Below are positions 7,169 through 13,619 of a stretch of 13,619 nt of DNA, piece by piece. The notes beneath the pieces were generated by a model that searched no databases, was not told the origin of the DNA, and saw only the letters and a program-made list of their open reading frames with translations. Every line of letters begins with the position of its first letter. The stretch's first letter is position 1. Source of the DNA: Chromera velia (taxonomy: Eukaryota > Sar > Chromeraceae); the NCBI GenBank assembly GCA_018398765.1, contig JAHBMJ010003046.1, forward strand, positions 1 to 13,619, given 5' to 3'. Made by a program: the position numbers and the translations under genes.

Positions 7169-7498
7169 ATGGATGACGCCATTACGCACAGAGCGCTTCG
7201 TCTGTTGGTGGAGAGTGGGGTGGTTCACGTTGGCCAAACGCCTCCCGCGGGAGAGGAGTATGCGTCGGACGTCATTGCCATTCCTGCACAGACACTTTTG
7301 GAACACTATTTCAAGGTGCGTGCGTTGTACGGGCCAATGTTGAAAAAGGACGTCAGTGCAACCAGCACGTGGCTTCAGTCCGCACAGGACATTCCTCACT
7401 GGTCAATCCCTCCAGTGTCTTGTGGAGATGCAACGGACGAGGCCATCAAACAAGCAGATACCGGATCCCCTACCATTATGCCTCGATCAAAATGTTGA
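7169..7498 (+). CDS. Unrecognised protein segment, 109 codons
   Basis: The frame runs from ATG 7169 to TGA 7496-7498 without interruption. It starts MDDAITHRALRLLVESGVVH, continues with SDVIAIPAQTLLEHYFK, and ends in a more polar stretch (HWSIPPVSCGDATDEAIKQA). A GTGCGT at 7316, directly after HYFK, could be a donor, which would make the rest intron. A pyrimidine-rich stretch and CAGAG at 7189-7193 could mean the exon starts after the ATG. Confidence 0.5.
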   Translation: MDDAITHRALRLLVESGVVHVGQTPPAGEEYASDVIAIPAQTLLEHYFKVRALYGPMLKKDVSATSTWLQSAQDIPHWSIPPVSCGDATDEAIKQADTGSPTIMPRSKC

Positions 7499-7639
7499 AT
7501 TAAGCCAACCTTTTGTTTCTCCTCGCTTGCTCCTCAGGGCTCCGTGCAGTATTCTTGCTTTGTAAGGTTCTTTCTTCCGGTGTCAGTTGGTCGGTCTGCC
7601 TTTGTCTGAAATTTTAAAAGAATCAAAAAGAATTTCAGA

Positions 7640-7941
7640 GAAAGGCGGAAGGATGTGGAAGGTGATGGAAATTTCGAGCTGCTGTTGTGGGTTGCCGCGG
7701 CGGCCGGCCTCCAGGTTTTTCTCGCGACGTCTTTCTGTGCACTGTCTTTGGATCGCCCCCTAGGCCCCGAGCCCAGCCTCGAAGAATAGCAAAAGATGCG
7801 AGCTGCTCACCATATTGCGACCGCTTTGGGATGGTCCGACATCTCCATTGCGGGTCGAATCGCCAAAAACAATTAATGGGTGGGCACACGAAGACCTGCA
7901 GCCTCGTGTCTACCTGGGACCTGACGTCGACGTATTAACAG
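7640..7941 (+). CDS. Exon with in-frame TAG and an A5 frame break
   Basis: The segment follows AATTTCAG. The frame gives RKDVEGDGNFELLLWVAAAA, GLQVFLATSFCALSLD and PLGPEPSLEE, meets TAG at 7787, then continues in the same frame as KMRAAHHIATALGWSDISIA. At A5 (7865-7869) the signal moves one base on, to INGWAHEDLQPRVYLGPDVD, and ends at ACAG|GTGAGG. The hydrophobic run LLLWVAAAAGLQVFLATSFC could be a membrane segment. The family is not recognised. Confidence 0.45.
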
Positions 7942-8393
7942 GTGAGGAAGACGAAAGAAATCCAGAAAGGCATCCGGGGCGGGCGGGGGATGGAGATGCT
8001 TTATGGGAAGCATTGCCACGCAGATATATACAGAGAGAGAGAGAGAGAGGGTGCAGAGGACGGTGGTGCTGGTGAGTCTGGAAGGGGGGGGAAGAGGCAG
8101 CAGCAGGTGGGTGGTCCTTTTTCTCCCTTCCTGTGTCTCTGAGTCATCACTTTCTTACCTCGCTATGTGACTCTGTCTGTCCGTCTTGTGGCCTTTTGTT
8201 CGTTTCTCCGACGTCAAGTCTCGCAGAAACTGGGTGTTCCTTTTTCTCTTTTCCTTTCTTTCTCTTTGGTGTATCGCTCTGTGGGTCGAGGGCTTCCCTT
8301 CTCGTTGCTCGACCGTTCCCTTCACACCGTAAGTGACCTTTATCTCTGTCTCCCTACTTGATTCATTCATTCTTTCTTTCCGTCTCCCTGCAG
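7942..8393 (+). other. Intron, 452 nt, with a GA microsatellite
   Basis: The donor is GTGAGGA. An (AG)n run lies at about 8032-8049, and the 3' half is strongly pyrimidine-rich, ending CGTCTCCCTGCAG. Phase is kept (a split GAG codon) using the first AG of a CAGAG site. Confidence 0.65.
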
Positions 8394-8658
8394 AGAAGAC
8401 GGAGGACAAACCCTCTTCCCCCTCTTCCTCTTCCAGTGAAGCCCCGTCTCCTCATGTCATAAGAAGTCCAAAAACCGAAGAAGCAGAAAAGAAACAGCAG
8501 GTCAACAGGTAGAGTGGGATGAGCTTGCCCTTGGAGACTCGATGGCGGAGTCCGGGGGGCCTGGCGTCGCAAGCCTGGCGTTCCGCTGCCAATTTGCTCG
8601 ATCGCGCACGGCGAGTGTCTTGGGCACTTGTGAGGGTGTGGAACCCATGAAACTCATC
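8394..8658 (+). CDS. Ser/Glu-rich exon continuing into a globular part
   Basis: The exon begins with a disordered stretch (KTEDKPSSPSSSSSEAPSPH, RSPKTEEAEKKQQVN) after a strong acceptor. At TAG 8510-8512 the signal passes to the -1 frame: VEWDELALGDSMAESGGPGV, ASLAFRCQFARSRTASVLGT, then EGVEPMKLI and TAA 8659-8661. Protein-like sequence continues after that TAA in the same frame. SP/SPK motifs suggest a phosphorylated linker, by composition only. Confidence 0.5.
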
Positions 8659-8661
8659 TAA

Positions 8662-9303
8662 AACTTCATAAGCACTAAGGCAGACAGCGATCTGAGGGAG
8701 ATACTTCGGGTTGGGAATGCGGGTGGATGGGAGCTGGGAATCAACCAGGAGACGTCTTACACAGGCATTTCAGGGCGAGTATGGACCGCATTTGCGGCGG
8801 AAGGGGCGAAAACGACGGGTTCTGTGCCCTGGGGAAGGCTTTGTACGCAGTTCTTGCTTTCTTGTGTGCAGACAGTGCAGCCCGCTCAGGCGGACAGTCG
8901 AGTGGTCACCGTAGCTGCTCCATCTATGGAACAATACAGACGCCCGGGAAACGCGGTTACCTACGAGGAGCACGTCTCTCGTTTGATTCAGAGAAGTCGA
9001 ACGCTTGAAGCAACCAAGACGATGGACCTGTTGCCAGACGTCGTCAAGGTTGCCATGGTGTTCCCTTGTGGGGGTATCGACGGTGATTCGATCGGCAGCC
9101 TTGGAGGCGTGTCCTGCTTCTCTTCACTTGCGACCTTCACGAAGTCCGTCAAGATCTTCATCATTGATTGGGACCCGCTACGCCTGGCCCAGGGCTCCTA
9201 TACTTGTTCCTTAATGGCTGGTCAGACCACCTTTTGGTGTCATCAAGGCCAAACGACGAAAATACTCGGCGGCTGGCAGATCCGTCAGACTCTGACTCAT
9301 TGA
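8662..9303 (+). CDS. Large unrecognised globular segment
   Basis: The frame is open for over 210 codons after TAA 8659. It reads STKADSDLREILRVGNAGGW, INQETSYTGISGRVWTAFAA, MEQYRRPGNAVTYEEHVSRL and DLLPDVVKVAMVFPCGGIDG. Over 8780-8890 another frame (GFCALGKALYAVLAFLCADS) also looks coding, and TTGTGTGCAG (ending 8870) could be an acceptor, so internal structure is uncertain. After about 9190 the better signal is in the next frame. The length and composition suggest a real enzyme-like or structural domain, but I do not recognise it. Confidence 0.5.
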   Translation, partial: NFISTKADSDLREILRVGNAGGWELGINQETSYTGISGRVWTAFAAEGAKTTGSVPWGRLCTQFLLSCVQTVQPAQADSRVVTVAAPSMEQYRRPGNAVTYEEHVSRLIQRSRTLEATKTMDLLPDVVKVAMVFPCGGIDGDSIGSLGGVSCFSSLATFTKSVKIFIIDWDPLRLAQGSYTCSLMAGQTTFWCHQGQTTKILGGWQIRQTLTH

Positions 9304-9836
9304 GTGTCCGCAATAGTGACTGTCCTGTTTTTCACCAGCTTTTTTTTAAGCAGGAGTCTGTTTGTTCGTCTGATAGGGAGATGAGACCAAGAAAGAAAGG
9401 CAAAGGGAGCAGCAAGTGTCCTATTGATGTTGATTCAGATCCTGAAGAGGACAGTGAACAAACGGATTCACATAATGATACAGATTCGGAAAGTGAGGGT
9501 GGAGATTCCGAGAATGAATCTGATGGGGGCAGTGACCCTTCTGATCCGGGAAATGAAAGCAGCGCTACAGAACTATCCGATAATGAACGTTACGTCTCTT
9601 TCCTCTTCGACGAGAAGGAAGGAGGGAAAAGAATTGCAGTGGGTGGTTCGATCGGAAACTTCAAAAAGCATTTCGAATCTGGTGAGGCGATCGTTGAGCT
9701 CAAGAAGTACATACGGAAGCTGGGGTATCTTGTGCTTTATGCCGGTGTGTATGCTGGTTCTTCCCACGACTCACCTATCAGAAGAATCTTCAAAGCGATG
9801 CATGCGAGTCTCTCTGTTCCCTCGATCCCCACTTAA
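9168..9836 (+). CDS. Segment with a basic patch, long acidic tract and folded C-terminal part
   Basis: The frame overlaps the end of 8662-9303 and continues it: LLYLFLNGWSDHLLVSSRPN. A basic patch (RPRKKGKGSS) precedes an Asp/Ser/Glu tract (about 9420-9590: DSDPEEDSEQTDSHNDTDSE and similar). It is followed by a more ordered part (GGSIGNFKKHFESGEAIVEL, KKYIRKLGYLVLYAGVYAGS). A T8 run ending TTTAAGCAG (9354) could be an acceptor. The frame stops at TAA 9834-9836. Basic-acidic tracts of this kind are common in nuclear proteins; the function is unknown. Confidence 0.55.
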   Translation: MGPATPGPGLLYLFLNGWSDHLLVSSRPNDENTRRLADPSDSDSLSVRNSDCPVFHQLFFKQESVCSSDREMRPRKKGKGSSKCPIDVDSDPEEDSEQTDSHNDTDSESEGGDSENESDGGSDPSDPGNESSATELSDNERYVSFLFDEKEGGKRIAVGGSIGNFKKHFESGEAIVELKKYIRKLGYLVLYAGVYAGSSHDSPIRRIFKAMHASLSVPSIPT

Positions 9837-9849
9837 TTTCTCTCTCTCG

Positions 9850-10117
9850 CGATTCATCGAGGACGTCGACGGATTTCCCGATCGCGGTGATCATCCTCCA
9901 AGGGCAGCAGAATGGCATGGATAAGTTTTGTGCACTGATTTGAGAACCTGGGGTCTATAGCGAAGAGGATGCGGTTCTCCGTCTAGACTCTCGTCACCCG
10001 GAGGTCTGTGAAACCCAGGAATGCGTCGGTGGGACTTGTGCAGTAAGGGTGATTCCGACACTGAAGGTCGCCACGCAATTAGGGATCGATGATGTGGGCG
10101 ATTTTGGGATCGACACA
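9850..10117 (+). CDS. Coding-like segment with in-frame TGA
   Basis: The frame reads PIAVIILQGQQNGMDKFCAL, meets TGA 9941-9943, then continues in the same frame EPGVYSEEDAVLRLDSRHPE, VCETQECVGGTCAVRVIPTL and VATQLGIDDVGDF to TAG 10118. The hydrophobic-strand plus Gly/Gln pattern at the start looks like part of a folded domain. Several Cys residues follow. No family is recognised. Confidence 0.45.
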
Positions 10118-10302
10118 TAGAGCGTTGCAGGAAACATGCGGTGAAGATTGCTCGGCTTTGTCCCCTCAAACACCGCATGAATCAGCACGGTGCGTGTGTC
10201 AGCCCCCGCCTGTTCGTGAACTGCTACGAGCCCCATGACCCGGACGAGTACCTCAAAAAGTGGCGCCAGATCTATCCGACTCTCGTACCATGCAGTCTAC
10301 TC
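10108..10302 (+). CDS. Continuation in the -1 frame
   Basis: After GATTTTGGG (10100-10108) the signal passes to the frame reading DRHIERCRKHAVKIARLCPL, MNQHGACVSPRLFVNCYEPH and PDEYLKKWRQIYPTLVPCS, ending at TGA 10303-10305. It is rich in Cys, His and Arg, as in a metal-binding or nucleic-acid-contacting segment, but with no spacing I can name. One base lost from the T or G run would explain the frame change. Confidence 0.5.
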
Positions 10303-10595
10303 TGACCCTGAAGTACAGGGCCCTCGGCGGATGAACACGATGAGAAAATGGGAACCGGTGGGGCCGTTGGCGGGGATCTGTCTGATCAAGCCCCGGGTGA
10401 GTCGCAAGAAGAGGAGAGCACCTCAGGTATTCCAAATGACACAGAGACGGTCCAGGCCCCCAGACGCGTCTCCTGTTGTCGCAGCGAGCGAAGAGGTGGA
10501 GCCTCTTCTTCGCCCCTCGGAGGCCCCCTCACAGCAACAGATGGCGCCCGCCCCCCCTCAGTCCTTCGAGACGGCGCAACCTGAGGCGGCTACGG
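10303..10595 (+). CDS. Disordered linker exon before the ankyrin exon
   Basis: One frame is open throughout (SDPEVQGPRRMNTMRKWEPV ... PDASPVVAASEEVEPLLRPS, APSQQQMAPAPPQSFETAQP). In the middle a second frame gives a more typical acidic linker (SQEEESTSGIPNDTETVQAP) that would rejoin at the C5 run 10457-10461. GTGAGT at 10397 is a further possible donor. The exon ends at ACGG|GTGGGT with one base of a split codon, which completes to GCC at 11049. Confidence 0.55.
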
Positions 10596-11048
10596 GTGGG
10601 TCCGATGTTTCTTTCTTCATTCTCCTTAGAATCGTGTATTGCCTTAAGTTTGTTTCTTTGATTTTCCCGACAGTGTGTCTTATTTTTCCCCGCTCTAAGA
10701 CTTGTTTGTCTTCTGTTTGTTGCCATGCCTGTCGTTGTTCGAAGACTTCTTGTCTCTTTAGAGTCTCTTGCCGAACTTGAAGTCCGAATTGCCTTACATT
10801 AATTGTTCATGCCACCGTCAGTAATTGACTCGCGCGCCGCGGAGACAACTAAGGTCAAATTTGAAGAAAAACAAAATCATTTCATTTTTTTGAGTCTGTC
10901 CTTTCATTAACTGACTGTACTGACAATTGAAACTTTTGTACTGCAAAGGGACTCTGAAAATTTGAGTTTTTATGAAATTGAAAAAAATACTTCAACCCTT
11001 AAATTGGTTCTCATGGTCTACTGAAAGCTTTTAGTTTTTGTCGCGCAG
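10596..11048 (+). other. Intron, 453 nt, AT-rich in its 3' half
   Basis: The donor is GTGGGT and the acceptor TTAGTTTTTGTCGCGCAG. It is phase-consistent. From about 10790 onward the sequence is clearly more AT-rich than the rest of the window, with T and A runs. I see no gene inside it. Confidence 0.65.
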
Positions 11049-11366
11049 CCAGCAGAGCTGATGCAGGGCTGATTGAAGTGCTCATTGCGGACGGAGCATA
11101 CTTGCATGCAACGGGCGTTGACGGATGGACTGCGTTGCATTTCATTGCACAAGTTTCAGAAAAAGAGAGAGAGAGTATCCAGAATGTTGTCCGAAGTGCT
11201 GCGCTTCTCGTTGACATAGGGATCACTCGAAACCAGCAGGGCAGGCAGCACGTGACATGGCTTATGCGTCTGATACACCGTTGGTCGCCTTCTTCTCTTT
11301 TAACTGACTGGCCTGAAGAACCTTCTGAAGGTGTATGTGTCATGCTGTGTGATGCACTGCTACAAT
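11049..11366 (+). CDS. Ankyrin-repeat exon
   Basis: After a phase-consistent intron the translation is ADAGLIEVLIADGAYLHATG followed by VDGWTALHFIAQVSEKERES. This matches the ankyrin pattern: a helix ending in LL-x-x-GA, then DG-x-TALH-x-A. A second helix (SIQNVVRSAALLVDIGITRN) follows. Near 11240 the -1 frame gives AARDMAYASDTPLVAFFSFN, which resembles the usual end of an ankyrin repeat (GKTARDMA...), so a one-base break lies there. The original frame recovers later (CDALLQLTHDWG). Ankyrin repeats mediate protein-protein binding; the partner is unknown. Confidence 0.7.
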
Positions 11367-11367
11367 T

Positions 11368-11536
11368 GACACACGATTGGGGGGAATTGCAGTGGCTGGA
11401 CGTGCGAGACCTGCAAGATTCATCTGTGTGCGGATTGCCACTACCGGCTGAGACGTTTAAGGGCGTCAAAGAGGACCACTGCCTCTGAGGCCCTAAGGAT
11501 CGCCAACGGAATCGTTTTAAGGTTGTGCGGAACTGC
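11368..11536 (+). CDS. Cys-rich finger-like segment
   Basis: From 11370 one frame reads NCSGWTCETCKIHLCADCHY, then RLRRLRASKRTTASEALRIA and NGIVLRLCG. The spacing C-x2-C-x4-C-x2-C-H is that of a small zinc-binding module, though too short to name. The ankyrin frame continues instead as ELQWLDVRDLQDSSVCGLPL and stops at TGA 11486-11488. The switch point is the G6 run at 11379-11384. I favour the Cys-rich reading because the spacing and the basic helix after it are coherent. The alternative cannot be excluded. Confidence 0.45.
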
Positions 11537-11743
11537 ATTTCTGGGAACTGTATGTCCGCTCTCGAGGAGCATCTGTGTCGGGCTGTTGATCAAGTGTTCT
11601 CTGAGATGGCTGTGTATAAGCCCCATGTGAAAACAAGTGAGTGCAGTATTCCGAGCATCCGAAAGGCCATCCTCCACTTCTCCCTCGTTGGTGTCGATGA
11701 TGCGTTTTGGAGAGCCTGGGACCTGCAGCGCACTGAAAAGGGC
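11525..11743 (+). CDS. Helical coding-like segment, unrecognised
   Basis: The frame reads MSALEEHLCRAVDQVFSEMA, VYKPHVK, then SIPSIRKAILHFSLVGVDDA and FWRAWDLQ. Regular hydrophobic spacing suggests packed helices. It is in the same frame as the first ankyrin reading, separated from it by TGA 11486. GTGAGT at 11640 is a possible donor but the frame continues well past it. The signal then changes frame near 11725-11740. Confidence 0.5.
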
Positions 11744-11929
11744 CTTCTACTCCCATTGCTTCACCAAGCAAAAACACAAACGTTCAAATTGTTATAAGAT
11801 CGAGTGGGTCAAAGAAGTCTGCGAACAGATGCGAGGACTCGTCATCCACATCTTCAAGTACATCAAGACCAACGAAACCTATCTGCGTGCAGGAACACAA
11901 GGAGAGGTCTCGGCGTTGAGGGAGTACAG
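11726..11929 (+). CDS. Helical basic exon end, unrecognised
   Basis: The frame reads ALKRAFYSHCFTKQKHKRSN, CYKIEWVKEVCEQMRGLVIH and IFKYIKTNETYLRAGTQGEV, SALREYR. It ends at TACAG|GTCCTG with a two-base split codon that completes as AGA with 12141. It is Lys/Arg-rich with helical periodicity. It continues 11525-11743 after a one-base shift. Confidence 0.55.
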
Positions 11930-12140
11930 GTCCTGAATTGACAATCGTGTCAGTTATCAGCCACCGCTCCTTTCTGAAGCAACGCATACCTGATACCTTC
12001 TTTGTGTTCTTGTCCTCGGTCGCATTTTTCTTTTCGATCGCTCATTGACAAAGAAAATCCGGCCTTTCTCCCATTTGCTTTGCTGTCCTTGTTTTGTCCA
12101 ATCTGAACAAAATGCCGGGCACTTACAATTTTTATTTTAG
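11930..12140 (+). other. Intron, 211 nt
   Basis: The weak donor GTCCTG is followed by a T-rich interior and a strong acceptor ACAATTTTTATTTTAG. The split codon is in phase on both sides. Confidence 0.6.
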
Positions 12141-12402
12141 ATGTACCGGCCCCACCTCTCCCCAGTTGTCTGTTCTTCCTCCAGTCAAAGAGGAATCTGA
12201 AGGTCATCTCTCTGAGATGACGACATCCACTGGTGATCAACGTTCTGCCCTCAAACAGACCCAGACTGAGAACGGACGCAAATCTCTCCCAACTACCGAA
12301 CAAGAAGAGGGGGCCACCCCTTCCACCGCGGATGAGACGGAGAAAGAGAACGCAGCTCCGGCGGACGGAATTCGCCTTCCAGACGGGGCACTCACCGAAC
12401 AA
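12141..12402 (+). CDS. Disordered Thr/Ser/Glu-rich exon
   Basis: The exon is in phase with the previous one. It encodes CTGPTSPQLSVLPPVKEESE, then TGDQRSALKQTQTENGRKSL and EEGATPSTADETEKENAAPA. This is a long unstructured, acidic linker. It ends at TGA 12403-12405, but the -1 frame from 12402 carries on with protein-like sequence, so a one-base change near 12395-12402 is likely. Confidence 0.6.
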
Positions 12403-12584
12403 TGACGAGGGACTCGGAGGTGATGATGTTTCAGGCACCAGCGGAGGAAGGAGAGAACCCTCAGAGGGCGAGAGGAGTCGCAGGGTGGCTGGAGGAATCG
12501 GATGCGGAGTTCATTGCAAGGATGACAGCTAGTGTGCGTCAGGGAGAGGAGATGGGACCCCTGTCCCCAAAGCACCCAGACTAG
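12402..12584 (+). CDS. Acidic helical segment to a TAG
   Basis: The frame reads RDSEVMMFQAPAEEGENPQR, ARGVAGWLEESDAEFIARMT and ASVRQGEEMGPLSPKHPD, then TAG 12582-12584. It continues the preceding linker into a probable helix. The ATG at 12402 is more likely incidental than a start. The stop may be real, or another break, because ankyrin-like sequence follows within 40 nt. Confidence 0.5.
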   Translation: MTRDSEVMMFQAPAEEGENPQRARGVAGWLEESDAEFIARMTASVRQGEEMGPLSPKHPD

Positions 12585-12596
12585 GCCCCGCCATGA

Positions 12597-12775
12597 ACCC
12601 CAACCATTCATTTTTGTTTCACTGCTTTGGCATCAAACGCACTGAATCCGATCGGACCATACAACCGAATGACAGATAGTGACATGATTAAGTTCGCGTG
12701 CCTCATTGAGGACAAGTCCCCGACCTGACGATGAATGCGGGCTCACCTTGCGGGAGCGTGGGAGTTGCAAACACG
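12597..12775 (+). CDS. Exon leading into the second ankyrin block
   Basis: The frame reads FTALASNALNPIGPYNRMTD and SDMIKFACLIEDKSP. Past the C4 run (12718-12721) the signal passes to the frame reading DLTMNAGSPCGSVGVANT and ends at ACG|GTGAGT in phase 0. The DxxNAG pattern fits the loop of an ankyrin repeat. TGA 12724-12726 closes the first frame right after the C-run. Confidence 0.5.
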
Positions 12776-13031
12776 GTGAGTGATAGTTCAGGTTTCTTTC
12801 GTGTGGTTTTTTTATGCATTCATCTCCCCTCCTGTCGTTACAGCTTACGCCAAGCGTGGCCGGTTTATGTGGTCTATCTGTCTGGTCGGTCTGTCTCTCT
12901 GGTCTGTCTGTCTGGTCTGCCAAAGTGTGTATGTCTTCCGTTGAAGCCTGTCCGCATTGGTCTCCTGCTTCTCCGTTCCTTACGCTTCTAATGTGTTGGC
13001 GCTTGCCAATGTGTCAATTCGTTTATTGCAG
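12776..13031 (+). other. Intron, 256 nt, with TCTG microsatellite
   Basis: The donor is GTGAGT and the acceptor TTCGTTTATTGCAG. TCTG/TCTC repeats fill about 12865-12920. CTGTCGTTACAG at 12832-12843 is a possible internal acceptor for a tiny exon, but direct joining to 13032 is in phase and restores ankyrin-like sequence. Confidence 0.6.
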
Positions 13032-13101
13032 CACTCAGAACCACTTCACTTGCTCTTCAAGAGGGCGGAGCTTGTCTCAATTCTCATGCATGCAAAATCG
13101 G
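13032..13101 (+). CDS. Ankyrin-repeat exon
   Basis: This 70-nt exon encodes HSEPLHLLFKRAELVSILMH followed by AKS. EPLHLLF plus a second helix is the core of an ankyrin repeat. It lies between a clear acceptor and the donor GGTAAGTAAC. The next exon continues the repeat, though the phase is off by one base, possibly in the GGG at the exon end. Confidence 0.65.
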
Positions 13102-13249
13102 GTAAGTAACGCGCATGCATGGAGCCGATTGGGCCGCTCAAAGCATACGCGCCTGTCACGGGTTGCTAATCATGCAAAAGTTCACCAAAAGGTGGTGTTA
13201 TATTAGGCACTGTTTATTAATACCTTCTTTTCCGTGACGACTGTGTCAG

Positions 13250-13486
13250 ATCGACTGCAACATGCACATCGCGGCAAAGTCGGGGAGGGCGGCGCCGACA
13301 TGCGTGCGGCGCGAAAAAGTGGGCCGCGGGCTGCTGGCCTCAGTGCGCCGGACCTTTTCTGAAGCCAGCAGCCCGCGGCTCAACAACAACAACAACGTCA
13401 CTGAGTCTCCACAACAACAACGTCCAAGCAGGCCAACGGTGCAATGGGGCTTCACTCCGGCACAGACAAAAGGTCTCTGGTCTTGA
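13250..13486 (+). CDS. Ankyrin exon with Asn/Gln-rich tail
   Basis: After GACTGTGTCAG the frame reads IDCNMHIAAKSGR, matching the ankyrin start (D-x-N-x-LHIAAKSG). A basic linker, a (CAA)5-encoded Asn run at 13381-13396 and a Gln triplet follow. The frame stops at TGA 13484-13486, but the next frame remains protein-like. A perfect 16-bp inverted repeat lies inside (13323-13379). Ankyrin identity applies only to the first 15 residues or so. Confidence 0.6.
   Translation: MDCNMHIAAKSGRAAPTCVRREKVGRGLLASVRRTFSEASSPRLNNNNNVTESPQQQRPSRPTVQWGFTPAQTKGLWS
13323..13379. repeat. 16-bp perfect inverted repeat, 25-nt loop
   Basis: GCCGCGGGCTGCTGGC at 13323-13338 is the exact reverse complement of 13364-13379. 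The arms are GC-rich, so a stable hairpin is expected in DNA or RNA. It lies inside a coding-like segment. Confidence 0.9.
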
Positions 13487-13583
13487 TGGAACAGATTGGT
13501 TTGACTTTTACCACCAGCACTGCTGTGGCAGCAAGAAGGAAAAGAAGGAAAGAGAGACTCGCGATCACGATATTGTTGTCTAG
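13443..13583 (+). CDS. Possible basic C-terminal tail
   Basis: An overlapping frame reads VSGLDGTDWFDFYHQHCCGS, then KKEKKERETRDHDIVV and TAG 13581-13583. It probably continues the ankyrin exon after a one-base shift near 13475-13490. The Lys/Glu-rich end is compatible with a protein C-terminus, but the window ends 36 nt later, so no 3' end signal can be judged. Confidence 0.4.
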   Translation, partial: NGASLRHRQKVSGLDGTDWFDFYHQHCCGSKKEKKERETRDHDIVV

Positions 13584-13619
13584 TTGACAAGCTTCTAGAG
13601 ACTGTCTGTCTGTCATCTG

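Noticed and set aside
8133-8361. Hydrophobic Ser/Phe-rich frames
   Set aside because: The sequence is a long pyrimidine-rich stretch upstream of an acceptor and is better explained as intron.
7787-8661. Reassigned stop codons (alternative genetic code)
   Set aside because: TAG, TAA and TGA each interrupt at a similar low rate, and other frames end normally at all three.
12814-13206. 130-codon + strand frame (Ser/Trp/Cys-rich)
   Set aside because: It reads through a TCTG microsatellite, an acceptor and a GTAAGT donor; the ankyrin frame at 13032-13101 is clearly better.

Overview
This looks like nuclear DNA from an intron-rich unicellular eukaryote. No bacterial operon structure is visible: there are no ribosome-binding sites and no long uninterrupted genes. 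Instead, short protein-like stretches, almost all on the + strand, end at GT donors (GTAAGT, GTGAGT, GTGAGG, GTGAGA, GTGCGT) and resume after pyrimidine-rich AG acceptors. Nine candidate introns of 60 to about 450 nt keep codon phase across the junction. Base composition is mixed, with CA, GA and TCTG microsatellites in or near introns. An alveolate such as a chromerid alga is only a guess; nothing here identifies the species.

Layout: (1) 35-417, seven copies of a 53-bp tandem repeat. (2) 454-1897, a proline-rich exon series with two phase-consistent introns. (3) 2033-4675, a long series of disordered, charged and coiled-coil-like segments, frame-broken in many places. (4) 4850-7498, a second series with three phase-consistent introns. 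(5) 7640-10302, a third series with one intron and a strongly acidic low-complexity tract. (6) 10303-13583, an ankyrin-repeat region with a Cys cluster between two ankyrin blocks, ending in a basic tail and a TAG stop. I could not fix gene starts. Regions 2 to 6 could be one very large gene or several adjacent genes.

The dominant oddity is that protein-like sequence repeatedly changes reading frame by one or two nucleotides inside exons. Many of these sites sit at homopolymers (A5, A6, C4, C5, G6) or GA/CA repeats. A few frame changes could instead be very short GT-AG introns. A few in-frame stops also interrupt coding-like sequence. The three explanations are uncorrected sequencing indels, a decaying gene, or unusual expression (mini-introns, frameshifting). 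The sequence alone cannot separate them, although the homopolymer context favours the first two.

Only the ankyrin repeats are recognised with reasonable confidence, and the Cys-rich finger-like motif tentatively. All other protein segments are described but left without a function. I saw no tRNA, rRNA, CRISPR array or transposase.
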